Assembly: GCF_051014685.1 (NCBI RefSeq)
Contig: NW_027478396.1
Location: forward strand, 1,798,001 to 1,862,000
Direction: 5' to 3'
Source: Ptiloglossa arizonensis
Taxonomy: Eukaryota > Arthropoda > Insecta > Hymenoptera > Colletidae
DNA length: 64,000 nt
Position 1 is the stretch's first letter. Each line of letters begins with the position of its first letter. Positions 48,501 to 59,979 of the stretch are shown piece after piece. The translations under genes and the position numbers were made by a program. The notes below the pieces were generated by a model. It saw only the letters and a program-made list of their open reading frames with translations, was not told where the DNA came from and did no database searches.

Positions 48501-48819
48501 GAGATATGGGTGTTTGAAGCCAAGACATGGTTGAGAAGGCAAAAAAGTTTTCGCAATTCTGCTGCTCCAAACGCTTAACCAGAATGGCCTAGGGAAAAAA
48601 CACACATACTGTTGTAATCGGGCGAGTTTCTACTTTCAGATGCACCTGGAATTTTTGGGTTAGGTCCATCCGTTCGCGAGATATGGGAGTTTGAAGCTAA
48701 GAAATGGTTGGGAAGACAACAAATTTTTCGCAATTCTGCTGCTCCAATCGCTTGACCAGAATGGGCTAGGGAAAAAATACACATACCGTTGTAATCGGGC
48801 GAGTTTCTACTTTCAGATG

Positions 48820-50060
48820 CAATAAGAATTTTTGGGTTAGGTCAATCCGTACGCGAGATATGGGAATTTGAAGCCAAGAAATGGTTGAGAAGGCAGAAAA
48901 TTTTTCGCAATTCTGCTGCTCCAAACGCTTAACCAGACTGGCCTAGGGAAAAAATACGCATACAGTTGTAATCGGGCGAGTTTCTACTTTCAGACGCAGC
49001 AGGAATTTTTGGGTTTGGTCAATCCATTCGCGAGATATGGGAGTTTGAAACCAAGAAATGGTTGAGAAGGCAAAAAATTTTTCGCACTTCTGCTGCTCCA
49101 AACGCTTAACCAGAATGGCCTAGGGAAAAAATACACATACCGTTGTAATCGGGCGAGTTTGTACTTTCAGATGCAATAGGAATTTTTGGGTTAGGTCAAT
49201 CCGTCCGCGCGATATGGGAGTTTAAAGCTAAGAAATGGTTGAGAAGACAACAAATTTTTCGCAATTCTGCTGCTCCAAACGCTTGACCAGAATGGGCTAG
49301 GGAGAAAATACACATACCGTTGTAATCGGGCGAGTTTCTACTTTCAGATGCAATAAGAATTTTTGGGTTAGGTCAATCCGTACGCGAGATATGGGAATTT
49401 GAAGCCAAGAAATGGTTAAGAAGGCAAAAAATTTTTCGCAATTCTGCTGCTCCAAACGCTTAACCAGAATGGCCTAGGGGAAAAATACGCATACAGTTGT
49501 AATCGGGCGAGTTTCTACTTTCAGATGCAATAAGAATTTTTGGGTTAGGTCAATCCGTACGCGAGATATGGGAATTTGAAGCCAAGAAATGGTTGAGAAG
49601 GCAGAAAATTTTTCGCAATTCTGCTGCTCCAAACGCTTAACCAGAATGGTCTAGGGAAAAAATACACATACCGTTGTAATCGGGCGAGTTTGTACTTTCA
49701 GATGCAATAGGAATTTTTGGGTTAGGTCAATCCGTCCGCGCGATATGGGAGTTTAAAGCTAAGAAATGGTTGAGAAGACAACAAATTTTTCGCAATTCTG
49801 CTGCTCCAAACGCTTGACCAGAATGGGCTAGGGAGAAAATACACATACCGTTGTAATCGGGCGAGTTTCTACTTTCAGATGCAATAAGAATTTTTGGGTT
49901 AGGTCAATCCGTACGCGAGATATGGGAATTTGAAGCCAAGAAATGGTTAAGAAGGCAAAAAATTTTTCGCAATTCTGCTGCTCCAAACGCTTAACCAGAA
50001 TGGCCTAGGGGAAAAATACGCATACAGTTGTAATCGGGCGAGTTTCTACTTTCAGACGCA
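48820..50060 (+). repeat. 3-monomer HOR of 531 bp, first cluster
   Basis: AATAAGAATTTTTGGG followed by CCGTACGCGAGATATGGGAA occurs at 48,821, 49,352 and 49,883, each 531 bp apart, with an extra copy at 49,529 one monomer after the second. CCGTCCGCGCGATATGGG with TTTAAAGC occurs at about 49,203 and 49,735. The extra copy means the trimer was interrupted by a one-monomer shift. Confidence 0.75.
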
Positions 50061-52040
50061 GCATGAATTTCTGGATTTGGTCAATCCATTCGCGAGATAT
50101 GGGAGTTTGAAGCCAAGAAATGGTTGAGAAGGCAAAAAATTTTTCGCACTGCTGCTGCTCCAAACGCTTAACCAGAATGGCCTAGGGAAAAAATACACAT
50201 ACCGTTGTAATCGGGCGAGTTTCTACTTTCAGATGCAATAGGAATTTTTGGGGTAGGTCAATCCGTCCGCGAGATATGGGAGTCTAAAGCTAAGAAATGG
50301 TTGAGAAGACACCAAATTTTTCGCAATTCTGCTGCTCCAAACGCTTAACCAGAATGGCCTAGGGAAAAAATACGCATACAGTTGTAATCGGGCGAGTTTC
50401 TACTTTCAGACGCAGCAGGTATTTTTGGGTTTGGTCAATCCGTTCATGAGATATGGGAGTTTGAAGCCAAGAAATGGTTGAGAAGGCAAAAAATTTTTCG
50501 CACTTCTGCTGCTCCAAACGCTTAACCAGAATGGCCTAGGGAAAAAATACACATACCGCTGTAATCGGGCGAGTTTCTACTTTCAGATGCAATAGGAATT
50601 TTTGGGTTAGGTCAATCCGTCCGCGCGATATGGGAGTTTAAAGCTAAGAAATGGTTGAGAAGACAACAAATTTTTCGCAATTCTGCTGCTCCAAACGCTT
50701 AGCCAGAATGGCCTAGGGAAAAAATACGCATACAGTTGTAATCGGGCGAGTTTCTACTTTCAGATGCACCACCAATTTTTGGGTTTGGTCAAGCCGTTCG
50801 CGAGATAGGGGACTTTGAAGCTAAGAAATGGTTGAGAAGACAACAAATTTTACGCAATTCTGCTGCTCCAAACGCTTAACCAGAATGGGCTAGGGAAAAA
50901 ATACACATACCGTTGTAATCGGGCGAGTTTCTACTTTCAGATGCAATAGGAATTTTTGGGTTAGGTCAATCCGTCCGCGCGATATGGGAGTTTAAAGCTA
51001 AGAAATGGTTGAGAAGACAACAAATTTTTCGCAATTCTGCTGCTCCAAACGCTTAACCAGAATGGCCTAGGGAAAAAATACACATAGCGTTGTAATCGGG
51101 CGAGTTTCTACTTTCAGATGCAATAGGAATTTTTGGGTTAGGTCAATCCGTCCGCGCGATATGGGAGTTTAAAGCTAAGAAATGGTTGAGAAGACAACAA
51201 ATTTTTCGCAATTCTGCTGCTCCAAACGCTTAGCCAGAATGGCCTAGGGAAAAAATACGCATACAGTTGTAATCGGGCGAGTTTCTACTTTCAGACGCAC
51301 CAGCAATTTTTGGGTTTGGTCAATCCGTTCGCGAGATAGGGGACTTTGAAGCTAAGAAATGGTTGAGAAGACAACAAATTTTACGCAATTATGCTGCTCC
51401 AAACGCTTAACCAGAATGGGCTAGGGAAAAAATACACATACCGTTGTAATCGGGCGAGTTTCTACTTTCAGATGCAATAGGAATTTTTGGGTTAGGTCAA
51501 TCCGTCCGCGCGATATGGGAGTTTAAAGCTAAGAAATGGTTGAGAAGACAACAAATTTTTTGCAATTCTGCTGCTCCAAACGCTTAACCAGAATGGCCTA
51601 GGGAAAAAATACACATAGGGTTGTAATCGGGCGAGCTTCTACTTTCAGATGCAATAGGAATTTTTGGGTTAGGTCAATCCGTCCGCGCGATATGGGAGTT
51701 TAAAGCTAAGAAATGGTTGAGAAGACAACAAATTTTTCGCAATTCTGCTGCTCCAAACGCTTAACCAGAATGGCCTAGGGAAAAAATACGCATACAGTTG
51801 TAATCGGGCGAGTTTCTACTTTCAGACGCAGCAGCATTTTTTGGGTTTGGTCAATCCGTTCGCGAGATAGGGGACTTTGAAGCTAAGAAATGGTTGAGAA
51901 GACAACAAATTTTACGCAATTCTGCTGCTCCAAACGCTTAACCAGAATGGACTAGGGAAAAAATACACATACCGTTGTAATCGGGCGAGTTTCTACTTTC
52001 AGATGCAATAGGAATTTTTGGGTTAGGTCAATCCTTTCGC
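50060..52040 (+). repeat. 3-monomer HOR of 531 bp, second cluster
   Basis: CGCACCACCAATTTTT, CGCACCAGCAATTTTT and CGCAGCAGCATTTTTT type units sit about 531 bp apart (near 50,765, 51,296 and 51,827). ACACATAGCGTTG (51,080) and ACACATAGGGTTG (51,611) are also 531 bp apart. The GCGCGATATGGG/TTTAAAGC variant, confined to about 49.2-51.7 kb, recurs in two adjacent units of each trimer. Copies differ by a few bases each. Confidence 0.75.
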
Positions 52041-55000
52041 GAGATATGGGAGTTTGAAGCTAAGAAATGGTTGAGAAGACAACAAATTTTTCGCAATTCT
52101 GCTGCTCCAAACGCTTAACCAGAATGGACTAGTGAAAAAATACACATACCGTTGTTATCGGGCGAGTTTCTACTTTCAGATGCAATAGGAATTTTTGGGT
52201 TAGGTCAATCCTTTCGCGAGATATGGGAGTTTGAAGCTAAGAAATGGTTGAGAAGACAACAAATTTTTCGCGCTTCTGCTGCTCCAAACGCTTAACCAGA
52301 ATGGCCTAGGGAAAAAATACACATGCCGTTGCAATCGGGCGAGTTTCTACTTTCAGATGCAATAGGAATTTTTGGGTTAGGTCAATCTGTTCGCGAGATA
52401 TGGGAGTTTGAAGACAAGAAATGGTTGAGAAGGCAAAAAATTTTTCGCAATTCTGCTGCTCCAAACGCTTAACCAGAATGGCCTAGGGAAAAAATACACA
52501 TACCGTTGTAATCGGGCGAGTTTCTACTTTCAGACGCAACAGGAATTTTTGGGTTAGGTCAATCTGTTCGCGAGATATGGGAGTTTGAAGCTAAGAAATG
52601 GTTGAGAAGGCAACAAATTTTTCGCAATTCTGCTGCTCCATACGCTTAACCAGAATGGGCTAGGGAAAAAATACACATACCGTTGTAATCGGCTGAGTTT
52701 CTACTTTCAGACGCAACAGGAATTTTTGGGTTAGGTCAATCCATTCGCGAGATATGGGAGTTTGGAGCGAAGAAATGGTTGACAAGACAACAAATTTTTC
52801 GCACTTCTGCTTCTCCAATCGCTTAACCAGAATGGCCTATGGGAAAAATACACGTACCGTTGTAATCGGGCGAGTTTCTACTTTCAGACGCAACGGGAAT
52901 TTTTGGGTTAGGTCAATCCTTTCGCGAGATATGGGAGTTTGGAGCCAAGAAATGGTTGAGAAGGCAAAAAATTTTTCGCAATTCTGCTGCTCCAAACGCT
53001 TAACCAGAATGGCCTAGGGAAAAAATACACATACCGTTGTAATCGGGCGAGTTTCTACTTTCAGATGCAATAGGAATTTTTGGGTTGGGTCAATCCGTTC
53101 GCGAGATATGGGAGTTTGAAGCTAAGAAATGGTTGAGAAGACAACAAATTTTTCACACTTCTGCTGCCCCAAACGCTTAACCAGAATGGCCTAGGGAAAA
53201 AATACACATGCCGTTGCAATCGGGCGAGGTTCTACTTTCAGATGCAATAGGAATTTTTGGGTTAGGTCAATCCGTTCGCGAGATATGGGACTTTGAAGCA
53301 AAGAAATGGTTGAAGAAAACAAATTTTTCGCAATTCTGCTGCTCCAAACGCTTAACCAGAATGGGCTAGGGAAAAAATACACATACCGCTGTAATCGGGC
53401 GAGTTTCTACTTTCAGATGCAATAGGAATTTTCGGGTTAGGTCAATCCGTTCACGAGATATGGGAGTTTGGAGCCAAGAAATCGTTGAGAAGGCAAAAAA
53501 TTTTTCGCAATTCTGCTGCTTCAAACGCTTAACCAGAATGGCCTAGGGAAAAAATACACAAACCGTTGTAATCGGGCGAGTTCCTACTTTCAGATGCAAC
53601 AGGAATTTTTGGGTTTGGTCAATCCGTTCATGAGATATGGGACTTTGAAGCTAAGAAATGGTGGAGAAGAAAACAAATTTTTCGCAATTCTGCTGCTCCA
53701 ATCGCTTAACCAGAATGGCCTAGGGGAAAAATACACGTACCGTTGTAATCGGGCGAGTTTCTACTTTCAAATGCAATAGGAATTTTTGGGCTAGGTCAAT
53801 CCGTTCGCGAGATATGGGAGTTTGAAGCTAAGAAATGGTTGAGAAGAGAACAAATTTTTTGCAATTCTGCTGCTCCAAACGCTTAACCAGAATGGCCTAG
53901 GGAAAAAATACGCATACCGATGTAATCGGGCGAGTTTCTACTTTCAGACGCAGCAGGAATTTTTGGGTTAGGTCAATCCGTTCGCGAGATATGGGAGTTT
54001 GACGCTAAGAAATGGTTGAGAAGACAACAAATTTTTCGCACTTCTGCTGCTCCAAACGCTTAACCAGAATGGCCTAGGGAAAAAATACACATACCGTTGT
54101 AATCGGGCGAGTTTCTACTTTCAGACGCAACAGGAATTTTTGGGTTAGGTCAATCCGTTCGCGAGATATGGGAGTTTGAAGCTAAGAAATGGTTGAGAAG
54201 GCAACAAATTTTTCGCAATTCTGCTGCTCCATACGCATAACCAGAATGGGCTAGGGAAAAAATGCACATACCGTTGTAATCGGCTGAGTTTCTACTTTCA
54301 GACGCAACAGGAATTTTTGGGTTAGGTCAATCCATTCGCGAGATATGGGAGTTTGGAGCGAAGAAATGGTTGACAAGACAACAAATTTTTCGCACTTCTG
54401 CTGCTCCAATCGCTTAACCAGAATGGCCTATGGGAAAAATACACGTACCGTTGTAATCGGGCGAGTTTCTACTTTCAGACGCAACGGGAATTTTTGGGTT
54501 AGGTCTATCCTTTCGCGAGATATGGGAGTTTGGAGCCAAGAAATGATTGAGAAGGCAAAAAATTTTTCGCAATTCTGCTGCTCCAAACGCTTAACCAGAA
54601 TGGCCTAGGGAAAAAATACACATACCGTTGTAATCGGGCGAGTTTCTACTTTCAGATGCAATAGGAATTTTTGGGTTGGTTCAATCCGTTCGCGAGATAT
54701 GGGAGTTTGAAGCTAAGAAATGGTTGAGAAGACAACAAATTTTTCACACTTCTGCTGCCCCAAACGCTTAACCAGAATGGCCTAGGGAAAAAATACGCAT
54801 ACCGATGTAATCGGGCGAGTTTCTACTTTCAGACGCAGCAGGAATTTTTGGGTTAGGTCAATCCGTTCGCGAGATATGGGAGTTTGACGCTAAGGAATAG
54901 TTGAGAAGACAACAAATTTTTCGCACTTCTGCTGCTCCAAACGCTTAACCAGAATGGCCTAGGGAAAAAATACACATACCGTTGTAATCGGGCGAGTTTC

Positions 55001-56780
55001 TACTTTCAGACGCAACGGGAATTTTTGGGTTAGGTCAATCCTTTCACGAGATATGGGAGTTTGGAGCCCAGAAATGGTTGAGAAGGCAACAAATTCTTCG
55101 CAATTCTGCTGCTCCATACGCTTAACCAGAATGGGCTAGGGAAAAAATGCACATACCGTTGTAATCGGCTGAGTTTCTACTTTCAGACGCAATAGGAATT
55201 TTTGGGTTAGGTCAATCCGTTCGCGAGATATGGGAGTTTGAAGCTAAGAAATGGTTGAGAAGACAACAAATTTTTCACACTTCTGCTGCCCCAATCGCTT
55301 AACCAGAATGGCCTAGGGAAAAAATACACATGCCGTTGTAATCGGGCGAGGTTCTACTTTCAGATGCAATAGGAATTTTTGGGTTAGGTCAATCCGTTCC
55401 CGAGATATGGGACTTTGAAGCTAAGAAATGTTTGACAAGACAACAAATTTTTCGCAATTCTGCTGCTCCAATCGCTTAACCAGAATGGCCTAGGGGAAAA
55501 ATACACGTACCGTTCTAATCGGGCGAGTTTCTACTTTCAAATGCAATTGGAATTTTTAGGTTAGGTCAATCTGTTCGCGAGATATGGGAGTTTGAAGCTA
55601 AGAAATGGTTGAGAAGAGAACAAATTTTTCGCAATTCTGCTGCTCCAAACGCTTAACCAGAATGGCCTAGGGAAAAAATACACATACCGTTGTAATCGGG
55701 CGAGTTCCTACTTTCAGACGCATCAGGAATTTTTGGGTTTTGTCAATCCGTTCATGAGACATGGGACTTTGAAGCTAAGAAATGGTTGAGAAGAAAACAA
55801 ATTTTTCGCAATTCTGCTGCTCCAATCGCTTAACCAGAATGGCCTAGGGGAAAAATACACGTACCTTTGTAATCGGGCGAGTTTCTACTTTCAAATGCAA
55901 TAGGAATTTTTGGGCTAGGTCAATCCGGTCGCGAGATATGGGAGTTTGAAGCTAAGAAATGGTTGAGAAGAGAACAAATTTTTCGCAATTCTGCTGCTCC
56001 AAACGCTTAACCAGAATGGCCTAGGGAAAAAATACGCATACCGATGTAATCGGGCGAGTATCTACTTTCAGACGCAGCAGGAATTTTTGGGTTAGGTCAA
56101 TCCGTTCGCGAGATATGGGAGTTTGAAGCTAAGAAATGGTTGAGAAGACAACAAATTTTTCGCACTTCTGCTGCTCCAAACGCTTAACCAGAATGGCCTA
56201 GGGAAAAAATACACATACCGTTGTAATCGGGCGAGTTTCTACTTTCAGACGCAACAGGAATTTTTGGGTTAGGTCAATCCGTTCGCGAGATATGGGAGTT
56301 TGAAGCTAAGAAATGGTTGAGAAGACAACAAATTTTTCGCAATTCTGCTGCTCCAAACGCTTAACCAGAATGGGCTAGGGGAAAAATACACATACCGCTG
56401 TAATCGGGCGAGTTTCTACTTTCAGATGCAATAGGAATTTTTGGGTTAGGTCAATCCGTTCACGAGATATGGGAGTTTGGAGCCAAGAAATCGTTGAGAA
56501 GGCAAAAAATTTTTCGCAATTCTGCTGCTTCAAACGCTTAACCAGAATGGCCTAGGGAAAAAATACACAAACCGTTGTAATCGGGCGAGTTTCTACTTTC
56601 AGATGCAATGGGAATTTTTGGGTTAGGTCAATCCGTTTGCGAGATATGGGAGTTTGAAGCTAAGAAATGGTTGAGAAGACAACAAATTTTTCGCAATTCT
56701 GCTGCTCCAAACGCTTAACCAGAACGGGCTAAGGAAAAAATACACATACCGTTGTAATCGCGCGAGTTTCTACTTTCAGA
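52040..56780 (+). repeat. Region E left part: heterogeneous monomers with 9-mer and 5-mer copies
   Basis: New marks enter here: GGGGAAAAATACACGTACCG, CCAATCGCTTAACC, GGTTGACAAGACAAC and TTTCAAATGCAA. The run about 52,500-53,190 recurs at about 54,090-54,780 (offset 1,591, being 9 x 177 minus the 2-bp deletion near 53,311), sharing CCATACGC, ATCGGCTGAG and GGAGCGAAG. Units with CGCATACCGATG and TTTGACGCTAAG at 53,911 and 54,796 are 885 bp (5 x 177) apart. Confidence 0.7.
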
Positions 56781-57725
56781 CGCAACAGGAATTTTTGTGT
56801 TAGGTCAATCCATTCGCGAGATATGGGAGTTTGGAGCCAAGAAATGGTTGACAAGACAACAAATTTTTCGCACTTCTGCTGCTCCAATCGCTTAACCAGA
56901 ATGGCCTAGGGGAAAAATACACGTACCTTTGTAATCGGGCGTGTTTCTACTTTCAAATGCAATTGGAATTTTTAGGTTAGGGCAATCTGTTCGCGAGATA
57001 TGGGAGTATGAAGCTAAGAAATGTTTGAGAAGAGAACAAATTTTTCGCAATTCTGCTGCTCCAAACGCTTAACCAGAATGGCCTAGGGGAAAAATTCACA
57101 TACCGCAGTAATCGGGCTAGTTTCTACTTTCAGACGCAACAGGAATTTTTGGGTTAGGTCAATCCGTTCGCGAGATATGGGAGTTTCGAGCCAAGAAATG
57201 GTTGAGACGGCAAAAAATTTTTCGCAATTCTGCTGCTCCAAACGCTTAACCAGAATGGCCTAGGGAAAAAATACACATCCCGTTGTAATCGGGCGAGTTC
57301 CTACTTTCAGACGCATCAGGAATTTTTGGGTTTGGTCAATCCGTTCATGAGATATGGGACTTTGAAGCCAAGAAATGGTTGAGAAGGCAAAAAATTTTTC
57401 GCAATTCTGCTGCTCCAAACGCTTAACCAGAATGGCCTAGGGAAAAAATACACGTCCCGTTGTAATCGGGCGAGTTCCTACTTTCAGACGCATCAGGAAT
57501 TTTTGGGTTAGGTCAATCCATTCGCGAGATATGGGAGTTTGGAGCGAAGAAATGGTTGACAAGACAACAAATTTTTCGCAATTCTGCAGCTCCAAACGCT
57601 TAACCAGAATGGCCTAGGGGAAAAATACACGTACCGTTGTAATCGGGCGAGTTTCTACTTTCAAATGCAATAGGAATTTTTGGGCTAGGCCAATCCGTTC
57701 GCGAGATATGGGAGTTTGAAGCTAA
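56780..57725 (+). repeat. Segment copied at about 58,905-59,845 (12 monomers apart)
   Basis: Shared rare marks are TTTTTGTGTTAGG, ACCTTTGTAATCGGGCGTG, GATATGGGAGTATGAAG with AAATGTTTGAG, GGGGAAAAATTCACATACC, ATCGGGCTAG, GTTTCGAGCC, ACACATCCCG and ACACGTCCCG. GGGAGTATG lies at 57,002 and 59,123. The offset of 2,121 is 12 x 177 minus 3; two of the three missing bases are in the shortened monomer near 57,760. Confidence 0.75.
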
Positions 57726-58900
57726 GAAATGGTTGAGAAGACAACAAATTTTTCGCACTTTGCTGCTCAAACGCTTAACCAGAATGGCCTAGGGAAAAAA
57801 TACACATACCGTTGTAATCGGGCGAGTTTCTACTTTCAGATGCAACAGGAATTTTTGGGTTAGGTCAATCCGTTCGCGAGATATGGGAGTTTGAAGCTAA
57901 GAAATGGTTGAGAAGGCAACAAATTTTTCGCAATTCTGCTGCTTCAAACGCTTAACCAGAATGGGCTAGGGAAAAAATACACATACCGTTGTAATCGGCT
58001 GAGTTTCTTCTTTCAGACGCAACAGGAATTTTTGGGTTAGGTCAATCCATTCGCGAGATATGGGAGTTTGGAGCGAAGAAATGGTTGACAAGACAACAAA
58101 TTTTTCGCACTTCTGCTGCTCCAATCGCTTAACCATAATGGCCTAGGGGAAAAATACACGTACCGTTGTAATCGGGCGAGTTTCTACTTTCAGACGCAAC
58201 GGGAATTTTTGGGTTAGGTCAATCCTTTCGCGAGATATGGGAGTTTGGAGCCAAGAAATGGTTGAGAAGGCAAAAAATTTTTCGCAATTCTGCTGCTCCA
58301 AACGCTTAACCAGAATGGCCTAGGGAAAAAATACACATGCCGTTGTAATCGGGCGAGTTTCTACTTTCAGACGCAGAAGGAATTTTTGGGCTTGGTCAAT
58401 TCGTTCGCGAGATATGGGACTTTGAAGCTACGAAATGGTTAAGAAGACAACAAATTTTTCGCAGTTCTGCTGCTCCAAACGCTTAACCAGAATGGCCTAG
58501 GGAAAAAACACGCATACCGTTGTAATCGGGCGAGTTTCTACCTTCAGGCGCAGAAGGAATTTGTGGGTTTATTCAATCTGTTCGCGAGATATGGGAGTTT
58601 GAAGCTAAGAAATGGTTGAGAAGACAACAAATTTTTCGCAATTCTGCTGCTCCAAACGCTTAAACAGAACGGCCTAGGGGAAAAATACACATACCGCTGT
58701 AATCGGGCGAGTTTCTACTTTCAGACGCAACAGGAATTTGTGTGTTAGGTCAATCCATTCGCGAGATATGGGAGTTTGGAGCCAAGAAATGGTTGGCAAG
58801 ACAACAAATTTTTCGCACTTCTGCTGCTCCAATCGCTTAACCAGAATGGCCTAGGGGAAACATACACGTACCTTTGTAATCGGGCGTGTTTCTACTTTCA
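57725..58900 (+). repeat. Monomers between the two 12-mer copies, including a shortened unit
   Basis: Near 57,758-57,775 the unit reads CACTTTGCTGCTCAAACG instead of CACTTCTGCTGCTCCAAACG, two separate 1-bp losses. This combination is not seen elsewhere in the window. The following units carry CGGCTGAG, GGAGCGAAG and CAGAAGG variants seen on either side. Confidence 0.65.
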
Positions 58901-59080
58901 GACGCAACAGGAATTTTTGTGTTAGGTCAATCCATTCGCGAGATATGGGAGTTTGGAGCCAAGAAATGGTTGACAAGACAACAAATTTTTCGCACTTCTG
59001 CTGCTCCAATCGCTTAACCAGAATGGCCTAGGGGAAAAATACACGTACCTTTGTAATCGGGCGTGTTTCTACTTTCAAAT
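58725..59080 (+). repeat. Single-monomer tandem duplication
   Basis: Two adjacent units (about 58,725-58,902 and 58,903-59,080) share CCATTCGCGAG, GGAGCC, CCAATCGC, ACACGTACCTTTG and GGGCGTG. Differences are few: TTTGTGTGTT against TTTTTGTGTT, GGTTGGCAAG against GGTTGACAAG, and GGGAAACATACACG against GGGAAAAATACACG. Confidence 0.7.
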
Positions 59081-59979
59081 GCAATTGGAATTTTTAGGTT
59101 AGGGCAATCTGTTCGCGAGATATGGGAGTATGAAGCTAAGAAATGTTTGAGAAGAGAACAAATTTTTCGCAATTCTGCTGCTCCAAACGCTTAACCAGAA
59201 TGGCCTAGGGGAAAAATTCACATACCGCTGTAATCGGGCTAGTTTCTACTTTCAGACGCAACAGGAATTTTTGGGTTATGTCAATCCGTTCGCGAGATAT
59301 GGGAGTTTCGAGCCAAGAAATGGTTGAGAAGGCAAAAAATTTTTCGCAATTCTGCTGCTCCAAACGCTTAACCAGAATGGCCTAGGGAAAAAATACACAT
59401 CCCGTTGTAATCGGGCGAGTTCCTACTTTCAGACGCATCAGGAATTTTTGGGTTTGGTCAATCCGTTCATGAGATATGGGACTTTGAAGCCAAGAAATGG
59501 TTGAGAAGGCAAAAAATTTTTCGCAATTCTGCTGCTCCAAACGCTTAACCAGAATGGCCTAGGGAAAAAATACACGTCCCGTTGTAATCGGGCGAGTTCC
59601 TACTTTCAGACGCATCAGGAATTTTTGGGTTAGGTCAATCCATTCGCGAGATATGGGAGTTTGGAGCGAAGAAATGGTTGACAAGACAACAAATTTTTCG
59701 CAATTCTGCAGCTCCAAACGCTTAACCAGAATGGCCTAGGGGAAAAATACACGTACCGTTGTAATCGGGCGAGTTTCTACTTTCAAATGCAATAGGAATT
59801 TTTGGGCTAGGCCAATCCGTTCGCGAGATATGGGAGTTTGAAGCTAAGAAATGGTTGACAAGACAACAAATTTTTCGCAATTCTGCAGCTCCAAACGCTT
59901 AACCAGAATGGCCTAGGGGAAAAATACACGTACCGTTGTAATCGGGCGAGTTTCTACTTTCAGACGCAACAGGAATTTT

